A model generated the notes under the pieces. The model was not told the origin of the DNA. It did no database searches and saw only the letters and a list, made by a program, of their open reading frames with translations. From an uncultured Lachnospiraceae bacterium (lineage in GTDB: Bacteria; Bacillota; Clostridia; Lachnospirales; Lachnospiraceae), in contig CAJUGG010000041.1 of the NCBI GenBank assembly GCA_910585995.1, positions 1 through 31,131 of the forward strand: DNA of 31,131 bases, in the 5' to 3' direction. This document shows, piece after piece, positions 14,001 through 22,319 of the stretch. Numbering within the stretch: position 1 is the stretch's first letter; every line of letters starts with the position of its first letter. The position numbers were made by a program, and so were the translations under genes.

Positions 14001-16545
14001 AGATGACTCTGAAGAGATCTTTCTGAATCAGGTGTTATCTTATTATTTATCTTATAATGGCGTAAAATTGGACTTATCAGCTTGTAATGTTACGGTGGAG
14101 GTTATACCGACACAAGAATTGGTTGATTATGCAGAAGAAACAATGGCTATAGAATCTGACGATGGGGAAAAGCTTCGAGATGAAGTGACTTTTTCGATCA
14201 TTGATTTTATGGCTGCTGAGGATGTGGAGAAAAATACAGCTACAGAAGGTATAAGTACTGCCGACCAGACAGAAATGGTCGGCAGTGGAGTGATAGATGG
14301 TGAAGATACAGAACAGATAGAAGCAAGTGGTGATGAATTAGAAAGTAATACAGAGGAGGATGTTGAAAAAACAGATAAAACTGAACCAGAAGAAAGGCCA
14401 ATAACAGGTGAAATATTAGATGCTGTACCTGTGACGAGTGATTCTATAAAGCAACCAATACAAGTTACTTTAAATGCAGTAGGTACAGACAATGCAGTAG
14501 CAGCAACTGTTAGCAGCCAAGCAAATCCAACTTTTACGGTGCAATTCTATGCATGGATGGATACACTCGCTGAACCAAAGCCAGAAGAAGTTGAGAAATC
14601 TATAAAGGTTATTGATACTTCGGGAAAAAAACTACCAACAAATGGCGGAACTATGTCTAAAAAAAATATTAAGGTAGAAAGTGATGGGACTGTACGAACT
14701 GAGAGCAAATTGACAGAGATTTATTCGGAAAGTTCATGTGACTATATTTCTGCTCCAGGCCTCGTTTATTTTAACAAAATTGCTAAAAATAATAATTATA
14801 TATTAAAGGAGATACAAGTACAAAGAAATAATAATACAACATGGGAAACGTATAGTTGTGAAAATGGAAAAGAGTGGCATTTTACAAATAAAGAGGCGAC
14901 AAAAAATGAGAATAAAGATGAATTTATATTAATTACTGCTAATGCAAAAATCAAATTAGTACATACAGTAAAAGAGCAAGAAGTGTCAAATGGGGTAAAT
15001 TTCTATGACTATGATATCTCAGATGGAAATCTTTATACTAACACTTCTAAGTCTCAAACTGTGACTCGTGGAAATGCAACAACTCATAACAGCGGTAACA
15101 CATGGTATATGTATACCAATCGACAGGGAATTAACAGCAATTCGGCAGATCAGACTTTTGGATTTGGAAATTCAGAAGGGACAATGAAAACTACTATGGG
15201 AGAGATTGTAGGAAACAAAGCGAATAGCCAAAACTCTTTATATGGTAGTCCAACTTTTGGCTTAGTTACTGGCTTAAAAGATGGTAAGCTTCAGTATGCA
15301 GGCAATGTAAAAGCGCCAAATCTATTTAATGAAGGAAGTGCAAATGGAAAAAGTCCTTATGCAGGAGATCTGATTTTTAGCCAAAAAGGTGATACCTATA
15401 CATTAACTGGTGCAGAGGTGAAAGAACAAGGTGCGGTTGTAAGTAGTGTGTATGACTTGGATAAATTTACAAGACAAAGAGATAATTGGAATCATACATA
15501 TTATTTTGCAGGAAATGATTTCTATCCTTTGGATGGTGTTAGCTCAGCTGGTACTAATGGTCATGATTTGATGTTTGGTGCTGAAAATACAGCTGTATTA
15601 AAAAATTTTAGTAAAATTAATACTACCACAGAGATTTTAAATGCTCCAACATCTGATGATGGTAAAAATCACAATCATTATTTTGGTATGCACTATACAG
15701 TTGATTTTGATTTGGTGAAAGACTATGTAGGACCTTTGGAATATCTTTTCTACGGAGATGATGATATGTGGGTGTTTCTGGATGGCCCAGGATATTCAGG
15801 GAAATTAATCTGCGATATTGGAGGAGTACACAGTTCTGTAGGTGAATATGTAAATCTGTGGGATTATATCAAGAAAGGTTCTGAAGGACATTATACACTT
15901 ACGTTTTTTTACACAGAGAGAGGCGCTTCTGGTTCGACCTGTTGGATGCAATTTACGCTTCCATCTGTATCTTTTGCAACAACAGAGCAGGATACAGGTG
16001 AACTGCGAGTGGAAAAAAAGGTGACAGGCACAGAGACAAGTGAGGAGTTTGGTTTTGAGATTCATTTTACAGATGCTAGTGGGAAGAATCTGATGGATGA
16101 TTATTCTTATACAAAGTTTAACTCTGAAAATGATGTGGTTGAGAACGATATTCTTATATGGAATAACTCAAAGTTTACATTAAAAGCAGGCGAATATATT
16201 GTCATAAAATTTCTTCCAGATGGCTCAACCTATACCATCAACGAGGTTGGACCTGTGACAGTCAAACCAAAGGAACCAGGGGATGGTACTGATTGGGAGT
16301 CAGTAAATGGCAACAATCCATATACACCGGAGATTACAGGAGGAAATGATGTCAGCTTAGGAGTGGTGACAGGCAATATCTCAAAGGATAGTATTGTTAA
16401 AATTGAGTATAACAATATTCTTAAATTCACGCTTCCAGAGACTGGTGGTTCTGGTATGGAATTATATACAATAGCAGGCGTATTGTGCATCTTATGCAGC
16501 GCAGGCTTTCTGTATAAAAAGAAATTCAGGGAAAGGAGGGCGTAG
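11020..16545 (+). CDS. Giant LPXTG surface adhesin with His/Cys repeats and fibro-slime domain (putative pilus tip)
   Basis: This 1841-residue cell-wall protein has an N-terminal export segment (about 21-40, WLTAFICLALVVAFGTVTA). From residue 62 to about 705 come roughly 25 repeats of the type H-x-H-x-x-x-C-Y...C, interrupted by acidic Glu/Asp-rich linkers, the longest near 135-185. An acidic Ser/Thr/Glu-rich middle follows. A fibro-slime domain lies at about 1478-1652 with YGDDDMWVFLDG and CDIGGVHSS. A CnaB/FctA-like domain (GELRVEKKVTG) then precedes the sortase motif LPETGG (1805-1810), a hydrophobic stretch and a KKKFRERRA tail. Size, position before the major pilin and the fibro-slime domain suggest the tip or adhesive subunit. 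The 5' third is GC-richer than the rest of the gene. The ribosome binding site is AAAGGAG. Metal binding by the repeats is inferred. Confidence 0.88.
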   Translation: MGFDFLSRAARFLQERKEYRRWLTAFICLALVVAFGTVTALKMYGQAMTHQVKVLDCQYQVHEHTEDCYEENEDGEKILVCGLADYVIHVHNDDCYDAKQNLVCPLEEREPHEHSDDCYEEEKTLICEEEESEGSTEEKADDQEAPDDNEAASEETTDAADETDNSSDEDAGEDTSTSVETHTELVCEIEEHSHGDGCYAEGGGCDKEEHTHGEGCYEKELTCEAQEHTHGDGCYTTSEEMTCGAEEHSHGDGCYDEEGNLTCEEEEHSHDDGCYTTSEELTCTTDEHSHGDGCYTETLVCETEEHTHDDSCEATSELICDKEEHSHEDSCCQEVEVEKKEEKDSEPAPKEQEEKPQEAEQPTDYVKDTGEKEVKEGHTHNEDCYEIKEVMACEEQELHTHDDSCYEESCFDEDGNLIEGSRVSCGLLQLEEHVHNEECFKTVELTPEEVAALNGGAKLHMHTEECYDEEGNLICGHEATHLHSLDCYNEEGKLICGYGTASHVHEDSCYDEEGNLTCGYETATHVHEDSCYDEEGNLICGYETATHVHEDSCYDENGNLICGYETATHVHEDSCYDENGNLICDYETATHIHEDSCYDENGNLICGYETEKAHEHDANCYDEEGNLTCGYEDAKDHEHDATCYDEEGNLICGYEGVKNHEHDADCYDIRGNFICGYEGVEDHVHTDACYDAEGNLICGFEVLEAYDNCKIYESDKYIVVVKYNDDAKIPEEAELIAEEITPDSDEEHYGNREIEYREMMEDETASMRALLKIGFYLEGEEVEPESLVAVSIQFKDEDGLAEGKPITVIHFAEEGTERLNGSNAKDNSTTFKMGSFSEIAIGYGSEETEENTKIVKTKVRVSKLYEYEESMFRAKFHVEGEVLMPDGLLNAENSELLEKDVASIQEDEGRVADDNEIKSNNETDITEGNEPLEQEVKKNSKTETNEELNGETKEEKTEDALILTEEELTGTMEFVVELLDEESEEYKAAEVVYGDDSEEIFLNQVLSYYLSYNGVKLDLSACNVTVEVIPTQELVDYAEETMAIESDDGEKLRDEVTFSIIDFMAAEDVEKNTATEGISTADQTEMVGSGVIDGEDTEQIEASGDELESNTEEDVEKTDKTEPEERPITGEILDAVPVTSDSIKQPIQVTLNAVGTDNAVAATVSSQANPTFTVQFYAWMDTLAEPKPEEVEKSIKVIDTSGKKLPTNGGTMSKKNIKVESDGTVRTESKLTEIYSESSCDYISAPGLVYFNKIAKNNNYILKEIQVQRNNNTTWETYSCENGKEWHFTNKEATKNENKDEFILITANAKIKLVHTVKEQEVSNGVNFYDYDISDGNLYTNTSKSQTVTRGNATTHNSGNTWYMYTNRQGINSNSADQTFGFGNSEGTMKTTMGEIVGNKANSQNSLYGSPTFGLVTGLKDGKLQYAGNVKAPNLFNEGSANGKSPYAGDLIFSQKGDTYTLTGAEVKEQGAVVSSVYDLDKFTRQRDNWNHTYYFAGNDFYPLDGVSSAGTNGHDLMFGAENTAVLKNFSKINTTTEILNAPTSDDGKNHNHYFGMHYTVDFDLVKDYVGPLEYLFYGDDDMWVFLDGPGYSGKLICDIGGVHSSVGEYVNLWDYIKKGSEGHYTLTFFYTERGASGSTCWMQFTLPSVSFATTEQDTGELRVEKKVTGTETSEEFGFEIHFTDASGKNLMDDYSYTKFNSENDVVENDILIWNNSKFTLKAGEYIVIKFLPDGSTYTINEVGPVTVKPKEPGDGTDWESVNGNNPYTPEITGGNDVSLGVVTGNISKDSIVKIEYNNILKFTLPETGGSGMELYTIAGVLCILCSAGFLYKKKFRERRA
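12526..12855 (+). repeat. 66-bp tandem repeat array inside the adhesin gene
   Basis: Five consecutive, nearly identical 66-bp units encode the 22-residue repeat beginning HVHEDSCYDENGNLICGYE. Flanking repeats on both sides are related but more diverged. The near-identity at DNA level, beyond what protein conservation needs, points to recent duplication or homogenisation and to possible copy-number change between strains. Confidence 0.88.
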
Positions 16546-16572
16546 ATTTCTCTTTAAACTGAAAAAAGATAG

Positions 16573-16596
16573 ATTTGTGTTTTTTTTAACACAAAT
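16573..16596 (+). other. Hairpin between adhesin and major pilin genes
   Basis: ATTTGTGTT (16573-16581) pairs with AACACAAAT (16588-16596) around a six-T loop, in the 96-nt gap before the pilin. No T-run follows, so it is more likely a processing or stability element than a terminator. It could help set a higher pilin than adhesin level. Confidence 0.4.
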
Positions 16597-16641
16597 ATCG
16601 TTTCAAACAATGAAAGATCAAGTGGAAAAGGAGGATAAGTT

Positions 16642-18630
16642 ATGAAACGAATTAAGAAACTTGCTAGTTTTACATTGGCACTTGTTATGGCAATGGCTAT
16701 GACACTTACTGCATTTGCTGCGGATAATCAGATGCATTTGATTACGGTTCGGCAGAATACGGATGATATGACTCCTCATACTTATGAGGCATATCAGATT
16801 TTTAAAGGAGATTTAGCAGACAATCCAGCGTATACGGATGAAAAAACGACGCCAGGAGTAGTTAAATATATTCTTTCGAATATTGAATGGGGTAATGGCG
16901 TCAATGGAACGGGTTTGCTGGCTGCATTAAAGAATAACGAGGAGATTGGTAACCATTTTACAAATTGTGAAACAGCGGCCGCGGTGGCAGAAGTATTAGG
17001 TGGAGATAGTTTCAAAGATAGCACAGGCTCTACAACAACGGCAACAGATATTTTTGCAAGAATTGCCAACGGATTTTTAACAACTGTCGCAGGTGAAGGT
17101 GATGGTATAGGAGATGTTCAGATTAGTGTTATTGGTTCTGGTTATTATCTGGTAAAAGATAAAAATGGCAGCGTTGTAAATCCAGATAATACAAATGGTG
17201 GTGCATATACAAGATTCTTGTTGGAAGTAGTTGGTGACCAAACAGTAACCGTAAAATCTGATGTTCCAAGCGGTGACAAACAGGTTTATGTAAATGGTAC
17301 TGAGACAAGTGATGCTAATAATGCAGTTCTTGGTTCTCATGTGTCTTATAAAATTACTAGCAAAGTTCCAAATTATGTGGGTTATAACTACTACTATTTC
17401 ATCATGAATGATACTTTGAGTGATGGTTTGACACTGGATTATGCTCCAGATGAAACACCAGCAGTTGATAGTTTTCATGTTACAGTAGGAAATACAGAAT
17501 TAACAAGAGGAACACATTATCATGTTTATCCAAATGAGGATGGATATACATTCCGCCTTGCTTTTGTGGACATCATGGATTATACAGTTGGTGAAGATAT
17601 TGTTGTGACATATTCCGCAACGGTTAATGAAAAGGCCATAATTGGAAATACAGGTAATCCTAATACTTGGACACTGCAATACTCTAATAATCCAAGTAAT
17701 ACTTTTGATAAAGATCGTACAGATGAGACAAACAAACCTGGCTTGCCATCTGATGAGGAGAATGAACCTTTAGGTAAGACACCAGAAGAGAAAACTCTGA
17801 CTTATTTGACAGAATTAGATATCATCAAGTATGACGCAGAAGAACGTCTGTTGGCAGGTGCTACATTTACTTTAACAGGAACATCTAAGCAGGTTGTTTT
17901 GAAAAATGTAGCATATTATGCGGAGAGAACTGCTGATTCTGTAGGCGATGTATATTATAAGTTATTAAATGGTGAATATACAACAGAGAAACCAACAGGG
18001 ACTGAATATAAAGCAATAGGTGTTGGAGATGAAAAGACAACAACAGGTTATCTGCAAAGCGGCGAAAATGATTATTATGTGCCAGAGGATACAAGTGAGT
18101 ACAATGGAAAAACTATTTATACTCTCGTAAAAGGCACCGCAGATCAATATGCAGATGTAAATTTGACCTATGAACTTGTGGAAGCAACACAGATAGAATA
18201 TGTAGATGTGCCAATCCGCATTGAATTGACTTCAGAAGATGCAGCAGGCAGTGTAATGCAGTTTAAAGGACTTGGAGCTGGTGAATATACTTTGACAGAG
18301 ACCATTACCCCCGCAGGTTACAACACGATTGATCCTATTGAGTTCGAGATTAAATTTACACCTCCTACAAATGAAGAGGGCAAAGTAGAAGTATTAACAG
18401 GAGAAGAAGAGTGTTCATGGGAAATTACTGGATGGCCTCAGACACCAGATGGAAAACCAGGAATAACAAATACTACTGGAATTTTCTCAGCAGATGTTGT
18501 TAACAACTCTGGTTCCCTCCTCCCATCCACCGGTGGTATTGGTACGACAATCTTCTATGTAGTCGGTGCTATTCTGGTCATTGGAGCAGGCATCTTATTA
18601 GTTACTAAGAAACGTATGAGTTCCCGTTAG
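16642..18630 (+). CDS. Major pilin, SpaA-type isopeptide-forming fimbrial subunit (LPSTG)
   Basis: The 662-residue protein has a classical signal peptide (KKLASFTLALVMAMAMTLTAFAA). An N-terminal pilin domain of the SpaA/SpaH fimbrial type follows, with YEAYQIFKGDL and SGYYLVKD. A middle domain contains WTLQYSNNPSNTF. A CnaB-type domain starts LTELDIIKYDAEERLLAGATF, its E-box being YTLTETITPAGYN at about 549-561. The sorting signal LPSTGG is at 627-632, followed by a hydrophobic helix and KKRMSSR. Such subunits are linked by class C sortases into a covalent pilus, with intramolecular Lys-Asn isopeptide bonds. A strong AAGGAGG (16628-16634) and the following class C sortase gene support this. 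I could not find a clear YPK pilin motif (the similar VYPNED lacks the Lys), so the polymerising Lys is uncertain. The gene is AT-rich relative to its neighbours. Confidence 0.92.
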   Translation: MKRIKKLASFTLALVMAMAMTLTAFAADNQMHLITVRQNTDDMTPHTYEAYQIFKGDLADNPAYTDEKTTPGVVKYILSNIEWGNGVNGTGLLAALKNNEEIGNHFTNCETAAAVAEVLGGDSFKDSTGSTTTATDIFARIANGFLTTVAGEGDGIGDVQISVIGSGYYLVKDKNGSVVNPDNTNGGAYTRFLLEVVGDQTVTVKSDVPSGDKQVYVNGTETSDANNAVLGSHVSYKITSKVPNYVGYNYYYFIMNDTLSDGLTLDYAPDETPAVDSFHVTVGNTELTRGTHYHVYPNEDGYTFRLAFVDIMDYTVGEDIVVTYSATVNEKAIIGNTGNPNTWTLQYSNNPSNTFDKDRTDETNKPGLPSDEENEPLGKTPEEKTLTYLTELDIIKYDAEERLLAGATFTLTGTSKQVVLKNVAYYAERTADSVGDVYYKLLNGEYTTEKPTGTEYKAIGVGDEKTTTGYLQSGENDYYVPEDTSEYNGKTIYTLVKGTADQYADVNLTYELVEATQIEYVDVPIRIELTSEDAAGSVMQFKGLGAGEYTLTETITPAGYNTIDPIEFEIKFTPPTNEEGKVEVLTGEEECSWEITGWPQTPDGKPGITNTTGIFSADVVNNSGSLLPSTGGIGTTIFYVVGAILVIGAGILLVTKKRMSSR

Positions 18631-18830
18631 GCTTATCCTTAACATTACACATACAATAGATACTTATGGTATCTGAACCTCTTTCCTTGGAGATGGTTTA
18701 TCCCATCTCCAGGGAAACCGCACAGGCTGGCACCTTCACGTGGTGTGCGGTGAGCAACAGATCTTAGATCTGGCCAACGTCAGCAGGTGGATAAAAATCA
18801 TCACCTTATTAATCTACTGTGGGGAAGCCT
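18631..18830 (+). other. Structured 200-nt intergenic region between pilin and sortase
   Basis: Three successive hairpins are visible. 18682-18717 has GGAGATGG/CCATCTCC with outer TTTCC/GGAAA. 18717-18751 has ACCGCAC/GTGCGGT. 18758-18772 has CAGATC-TTA-GATCTG. None ends in a T-run. The likely role is 3'-end protection or partial attenuation, giving more pilin than sortase mRNA. I do not recognise a known riboswitch. Confidence 0.5.
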
Positions 18831-19724
18831 ATGAATAAAAGAGAAACTTTGGAAGAGAAGGGAAGACAAAAACGAGTCCCTTCGATTTCAACAATCGTAT
18901 TAGTCCTTATCTTGTTGGCAGGTGTGGCAATCTTTCTTTATCCGTCTGTCAGTGATTGGTGGAACTCCATGCATGCGACGCGGGCGATATCAGGCTATGT
19001 GACAGCAGTGGAAGATTTGTCTGCGCAAGAGAGAGAAGATATGCTCAAAGCAGCAAAAAAATACAATGATACTCTTTCCAATGGCGTTGATTTTGACCTT
19101 ACCGAAGAGGAATATGCCGAGTATGAAAGCCTATTAAATATTGGCGGCACAGGGATTATGGGCTATGTGCAGATCTCTGCCATTGGTGTCAATCTACCCG
19201 TCTACCACAGTGTGGATGAGGGCGTATTGCAGATTGCAGTAGGGCACATTCCAGGTTCTTCCCTTCCTGTTGGAGGCGAAAGGACGCATTGTGTATTATC
19301 TGGTCATAGGGGCTTACCCAGTGCAAAATTATTTTCCGACCTGGATCGAATGGTGGAGGGAGATACCTTTACTTTAAATGTGATGGACCAGACCATCACC
19401 TATATGGTGGATCAGATTCGGATTGTATTGCCAGAGGAAACGAACGATCTTGCCATACAGGATGGAAAAGACTATTGCACGTTAGTTACTTGTACTCCCT
19501 ATGGGGTAAATACTCACCGTATGTTGGTACGAGGCCGCCGGATTGAAAATATCACTGGCGAAGTCGTCGTTGTTGCCGAGGCCGTTCGGATACCCAACTA
19601 TGTGGTAATCCCCGCTGTAGGCATCCCGCTACTCTTTCTATCTCTAGCCGGTATGCTAATCTACTACCGCATTAAAGGCCCAGCAAAGAGCAAGCAAGAG
19701 ATGTTAAAAGAACTTAGAAAATAA
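18831..19724 (+). CDS. srtC: Class C (pilus) sortase
   Basis: Class C sortases join pilin subunits through isopeptide bonds at the LPXTG Thr. The 297-residue protein has an N-terminal membrane segment (about 20-37), then the class C hallmark around FLYPSVSDWWNSMHATRAI. The catalytic domain has GTGIMGYVQISAIGVNLPVYH, the active-site His in LSGHRGLPSAKLF (about residue 158), the Cys in LVTCTPYGVNTHRMLV (about 220) and the Arg in VRGRR. A second C-terminal membrane helix (about 260-282) is also typical of class C. ATG 18831 is chosen; a GTG at 18819 is in frame. The ribosome binding site (GGGGAAG) is weak and close, which may keep the level low. It follows the pilin after a structured 200-nt gap. 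Confidence 0.95.
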   Translation: MNKRETLEEKGRQKRVPSISTIVLVLILLAGVAIFLYPSVSDWWNSMHATRAISGYVTAVEDLSAQEREDMLKAAKKYNDTLSNGVDFDLTEEEYAEYESLLNIGGTGIMGYVQISAIGVNLPVYHSVDEGVLQIAVGHIPGSSLPVGGERTHCVLSGHRGLPSAKLFSDLDRMVEGDTFTLNVMDQTITYMVDQIRIVLPEETNDLAIQDGKDYCTLVTCTPYGVNTHRMLVRGRRIENITGEVVVVAEAVRIPNYVVIPAVGIPLLFLSLAGMLIYYRIKGPAKSKQEMLKELRK

Positions 19725-19783
19725 AAAACAAGCGGAATCTGAAAATAAGAAAAGTTTCATGATAAGCGAAGGAGGAACGGTTC

Positions 19784-20938
19784 ATGAAAAAGAGATGGAT
19801 CTATCTGCTTACCGCGGTACTTTGTACCGTTGGCGTGTATGCAGGAAAGCCAGTGGTCAGTAAGGCAGTGCCGCTTGAGGCAGATGCGGGCGGATTCGTG
19901 GATGGGGACTGTTCCCTGACCATCTATCCTGAAGATCCTGGCAAAGAGGAAGCAGATCGCTTTGGAGAAGATTTGGCAGAAGCGGATGTGGTAATCGACT
20001 TATATCAGGTGGCAAGGGCAGTCAAGGTGCCAGGATCTGATACCTATCGCTATCAGGCGCTTCCAGGCTATGGGTTGACGATCCCAGATTACCCAGCCGA
20101 TGGGGATTGGGCAGCGTTTGCACAGGAGGCGGCAGTAGATGCCTTAGAAAAAGATGCCACCCATACCTTAGTAAAAAGCGGTATTGCCACAGGTGCAGCG
20201 ACGGATGTGGAAGCCGGACTCTATCTAATCATTGCCAGAGGCAGTGATCTAACCAAAGTAGAAGACTATAAGATAGAAGTTACACAAAAAGACGAGGCAA
20301 TGGGGGAAGATATTAGCCGTCTTGCCACGATTGCCAACTCGCATAAAAATACGTATCTATTTGCTCCCCAGCTAGTCTCCCTTCCAACGAAAGAAGCGGA
20401 TAGTGATGGCGTAATCAACACGGCGAATCCAGGAGAGTGGGTCTATGACTTAGTGGTCAATCTCAAACCAGAACAAGCAGCGCGATTTGGCTCTCTGGAG
20501 ATTGTTAAGACTTTATCAGAGTATGAAGCAGAAGAAGGAGTTCCAGAATCCGTCACCTGTGTCTTTGAAGTGACTGGCAGGTTGGGCGGTGAGCAGGTCT
20601 ACAGCGAAGTGGAGAGCATCACCTTTACCGCCGCAGGTCAGGAGCGGGTGGTATTAGACCAGATCCCAGCCATGGCAGAAGTCACAGTAAGAGAGGTCTA
20701 CAGCGGTGCTGGCTATCAGCTGACCACACCCGGTGACCGCCAGGCGACCATAGCAGCCGATGCCGTGGTCTCGGTGGATTTTGAAAATGTATATGACGGG
20801 CGCAGGGTACATGGCCATGGCATCAAGAACCAATTTGTACAGGATGAAAGTGGTACATGGCACTGGTATTCCGACCCTGCACAAGATGGCGCAGGCAACG
20901 AAGGAACCCCGCCGACCCATGGACCGTCTCAGTCATAG
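19784..20938 (+). CDS. Secreted pilin-like protein without a sorting signal
   Basis: The 384-residue protein has a signal peptide (KKRWIYLLTAVLCTVGVYA). Its first half resembles the N-terminal domain of SpaA-type fimbrial subunits (CSLTIYPEDPG, VVIDLYQVARAVKVPG, AGLYLIIARG). A CnaB/FctA-like domain follows at about 235-340 (GSLEIVKTLSEYE, ending VSVDFENVYDGR). Unlike the major pilin it has no LPXTG, no C-terminal membrane helix and no basic tail, ending instead in a Gly/Pro-rich THGPSQS. So it is exported but not obviously sortase-anchored. It may be an accessory subunit held non-covalently or joined through a Lys, or a gene that lost its anchor. AAGGAGG precedes the ATG at 19784. It is in the same run as the sortase, 59 nt behind. 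Confidence 0.8.
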   Translation: MKKRWIYLLTAVLCTVGVYAGKPVVSKAVPLEADAGGFVDGDCSLTIYPEDPGKEEADRFGEDLAEADVVIDLYQVARAVKVPGSDTYRYQALPGYGLTIPDYPADGDWAAFAQEAAVDALEKDATHTLVKSGIATGAATDVEAGLYLIIARGSDLTKVEDYKIEVTQKDEAMGEDISRLATIANSHKNTYLFAPQLVSLPTKEADSDGVINTANPGEWVYDLVVNLKPEQAARFGSLEIVKTLSEYEAEEGVPESVTCVFEVTGRLGGEQVYSEVESITFTAAGQERVVLDQIPAMAEVTVREVYSGAGYQLTTPGDRQATIAADAVVSVDFENVYDGRRVHGHGIKNQFVQDESGTWHWYSDPAQDGAGNEGTPPTHGPSQS

Positions 20939-20957
20939 AATAGGAGGATGATTGGAG

Positions 20958-21530
20958 ATGAAGAAAAAAAGATATTACCCAGCCGTCCTTACTTTGACTG
21001 CGGTTTTGATGGTGGCAGGTGCGGGGATTGGAAAGGCTTGGGCATATTTTACCACCTTTTCAGAAGCTGCTGGAGGATATACCATTCATCTAGGCGACCG
21101 GACGGAGTTTACCGAGGAATTTTCCAACCAGACCAAACATCTGGTGGTGACCAGTGATGCGGATTCCGACCCCATCTATGTAAGGGCGAAAGCTTTTAGC
21201 GGCAGTCCTTATCCTCTGACCTATTCCGGCGATGGCTGGACCTTAGGGGCAGATAATTACTATTATTATGGAAGCATTGTAAACGGCGGAGAGTCCACAA
21301 AAGCTTTAGACATCCGTATCGACCATATTCCCGTAGATGGGGAAAAAGCAGAAAAAGATTATTTTAATGTGGTGGTGATCTATGAGAGCACTCCTGTAAA
21401 ATACCACGAAGATGGGACGGCCTACACGATTGGAGAGACCGATTGGAGTGAGTTGTTGGATAGTGGAAGCACCACAGGAACCAATGAGCCAGAGGTACAG
21501 ACATCCGCAGGAGGAGGCGATCACTTATGA
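20958..21530 (+). CDS. SipW-type TasA/camelysin-like exported protein
   Basis: The 190-residue protein begins MKKKRYYPAVLTLTAVLMVAG followed by GKAWAYFTTFSEAAGGYTI. The hydrophobic segment ending A-x-A-Y-F-T is the signature of signal peptides cut by SipW-type peptidases, as in TasA and camelysin. The body is a small beta-rich domain (FSNQTKHLVVTSDADSDPIYVRAKAFS), and the C-terminus is Ser/Thr/Gly-rich with no anchor. ATG 20958 is selected with AGGAGG at 20942-20947. Two overlapping out-of-frame readings here are shadows. The next gene overlaps by 4 nt (ATGA), so the two are coupled. It is probably a fibre or matrix subunit, matured by the SipW-like peptidase encoded at 24162. Confidence 0.82.
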   Translation: MKKKRYYPAVLTLTAVLMVAGAGIGKAWAYFTTFSEAAGGYTIHLGDRTEFTEEFSNQTKHLVVTSDADSDPIYVRAKAFSGSPYPLTYSGDGWTLGADNYYYYGSIVNGGESTKALDIRIDHIPVDGEKAEKDYFNVVVIYESTPVKYHEDGTAYTIGETDWSELLDSGSTTGTNEPEVQTSAGGGDHL

Positions 21531-22306
21531 AAAGACCCAAAAAGATCTTATCGCCCGTTGTGATTATGATGCTGTTTGTCGTGGCAGTCTTGCTGTTATT
21601 AGGCAGTTCCATAAACGGCACAAGAGCAGCCCTTACGTATTATTCGGACACCTATACCTCCCGGATTCAGATGTATGATATCGGTGTTACCCTTTTGGAA
21701 AATAATGAGCCTGTCTCCTGGCGAAATTATAACAGCGCAGGAAATGGGACCTGGGACGAGGAAAAAGGGGTCCTTTTAGAGCGGATGCTTTCGGAGGGAG
21801 AAGAGTTAAAGTTAGGAAAAGTATATCCAGAGGAACTAAAGATCCGCAACACAGGAACGGTGAATCAATATGCCCGTGTCAGTATCTATAAATACTGGCT
21901 GGATGCAGAAGGAAGAAAAGACCAGGAATTATCCCCTGATTTGATTGACTTACATTTCACAAACTTAGACAGTGACTGGATCGAAGATGAGAGTGCACGT
22001 ACCAAGGAACGTACGGTGCTTTACTATAACAAGCTATTGTACGCAGAAGGGGAGGGTGCTTCTGAGACTTCCCTGTTTGCAGATACTCTTACCATTGATG
22101 ACAACATCGCCAAAAAAGTAACCCAGGAGACCAAAAAGGAGGGGAACTATACCACCATTACCACAACCTATGACTATGATGGGGTGACCTTCCAGATTGA
22201 AGTCCAGGTGGATGCAGTACAAGAGCACAATGCAGAAGATGCAGCCTGGAGTGCCTGGGGAAAACGAGTGATGGTGCAGGATGGCACCTTGCGTCTAAGA
22301 GAGTAG
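21527..22306 (+). CDS. SipW-dependent TasA-like exported protein
   Basis: The 259-residue protein has an N-terminal hydrophobic segment (PVVIMMLFVVAVLLLLGSS), then TRAALTYYSDTYTSRIQMYDIG, again a SipW-type processing region. The rest includes LKLGKVYPEELKIRNTGTVNQYARVSIYKYWLD. That pattern (a surface protein with 'kvyP..l.v.NtG....yvRv.i') is typical of TasA/CalY-family beta-sandwich subunits. There is no sortase motif or C-terminal membrane anchor. Its ATG overlaps the stop of the preceding gene (ATGA at 21527-21530), indicating translational coupling. It probably contributes to a SipW-processed fibre alongside the pilus, though assembly into fibres is inferred from the family. Confidence 0.82.
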   Translation: MKRPKKILSPVVIMMLFVVAVLLLLGSSINGTRAALTYYSDTYTSRIQMYDIGVTLLENNEPVSWRNYNSAGNGTWDEEKGVLLERMLSEGEELKLGKVYPEELKIRNTGTVNQYARVSIYKYWLDAEGRKDQELSPDLIDLHFTNLDSDWIEDESARTKERTVLYYNKLLYAEGEGASETSLFADTLTIDDNIAKKVTQETKKEGNYTTITTTYDYDGVTFQIEVQVDAVQEHNAEDAAWSAWGKRVMVQDGTLRLRE

Positions 22307-22319
22307 AAAGGAGCCGCAC

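Noticed and set aside
18631..18830. c-di-GMP or other riboswitch before the sortase gene
   Set aside because: I could not find the conserved core of any known riboswitch class, only simple hairpins.
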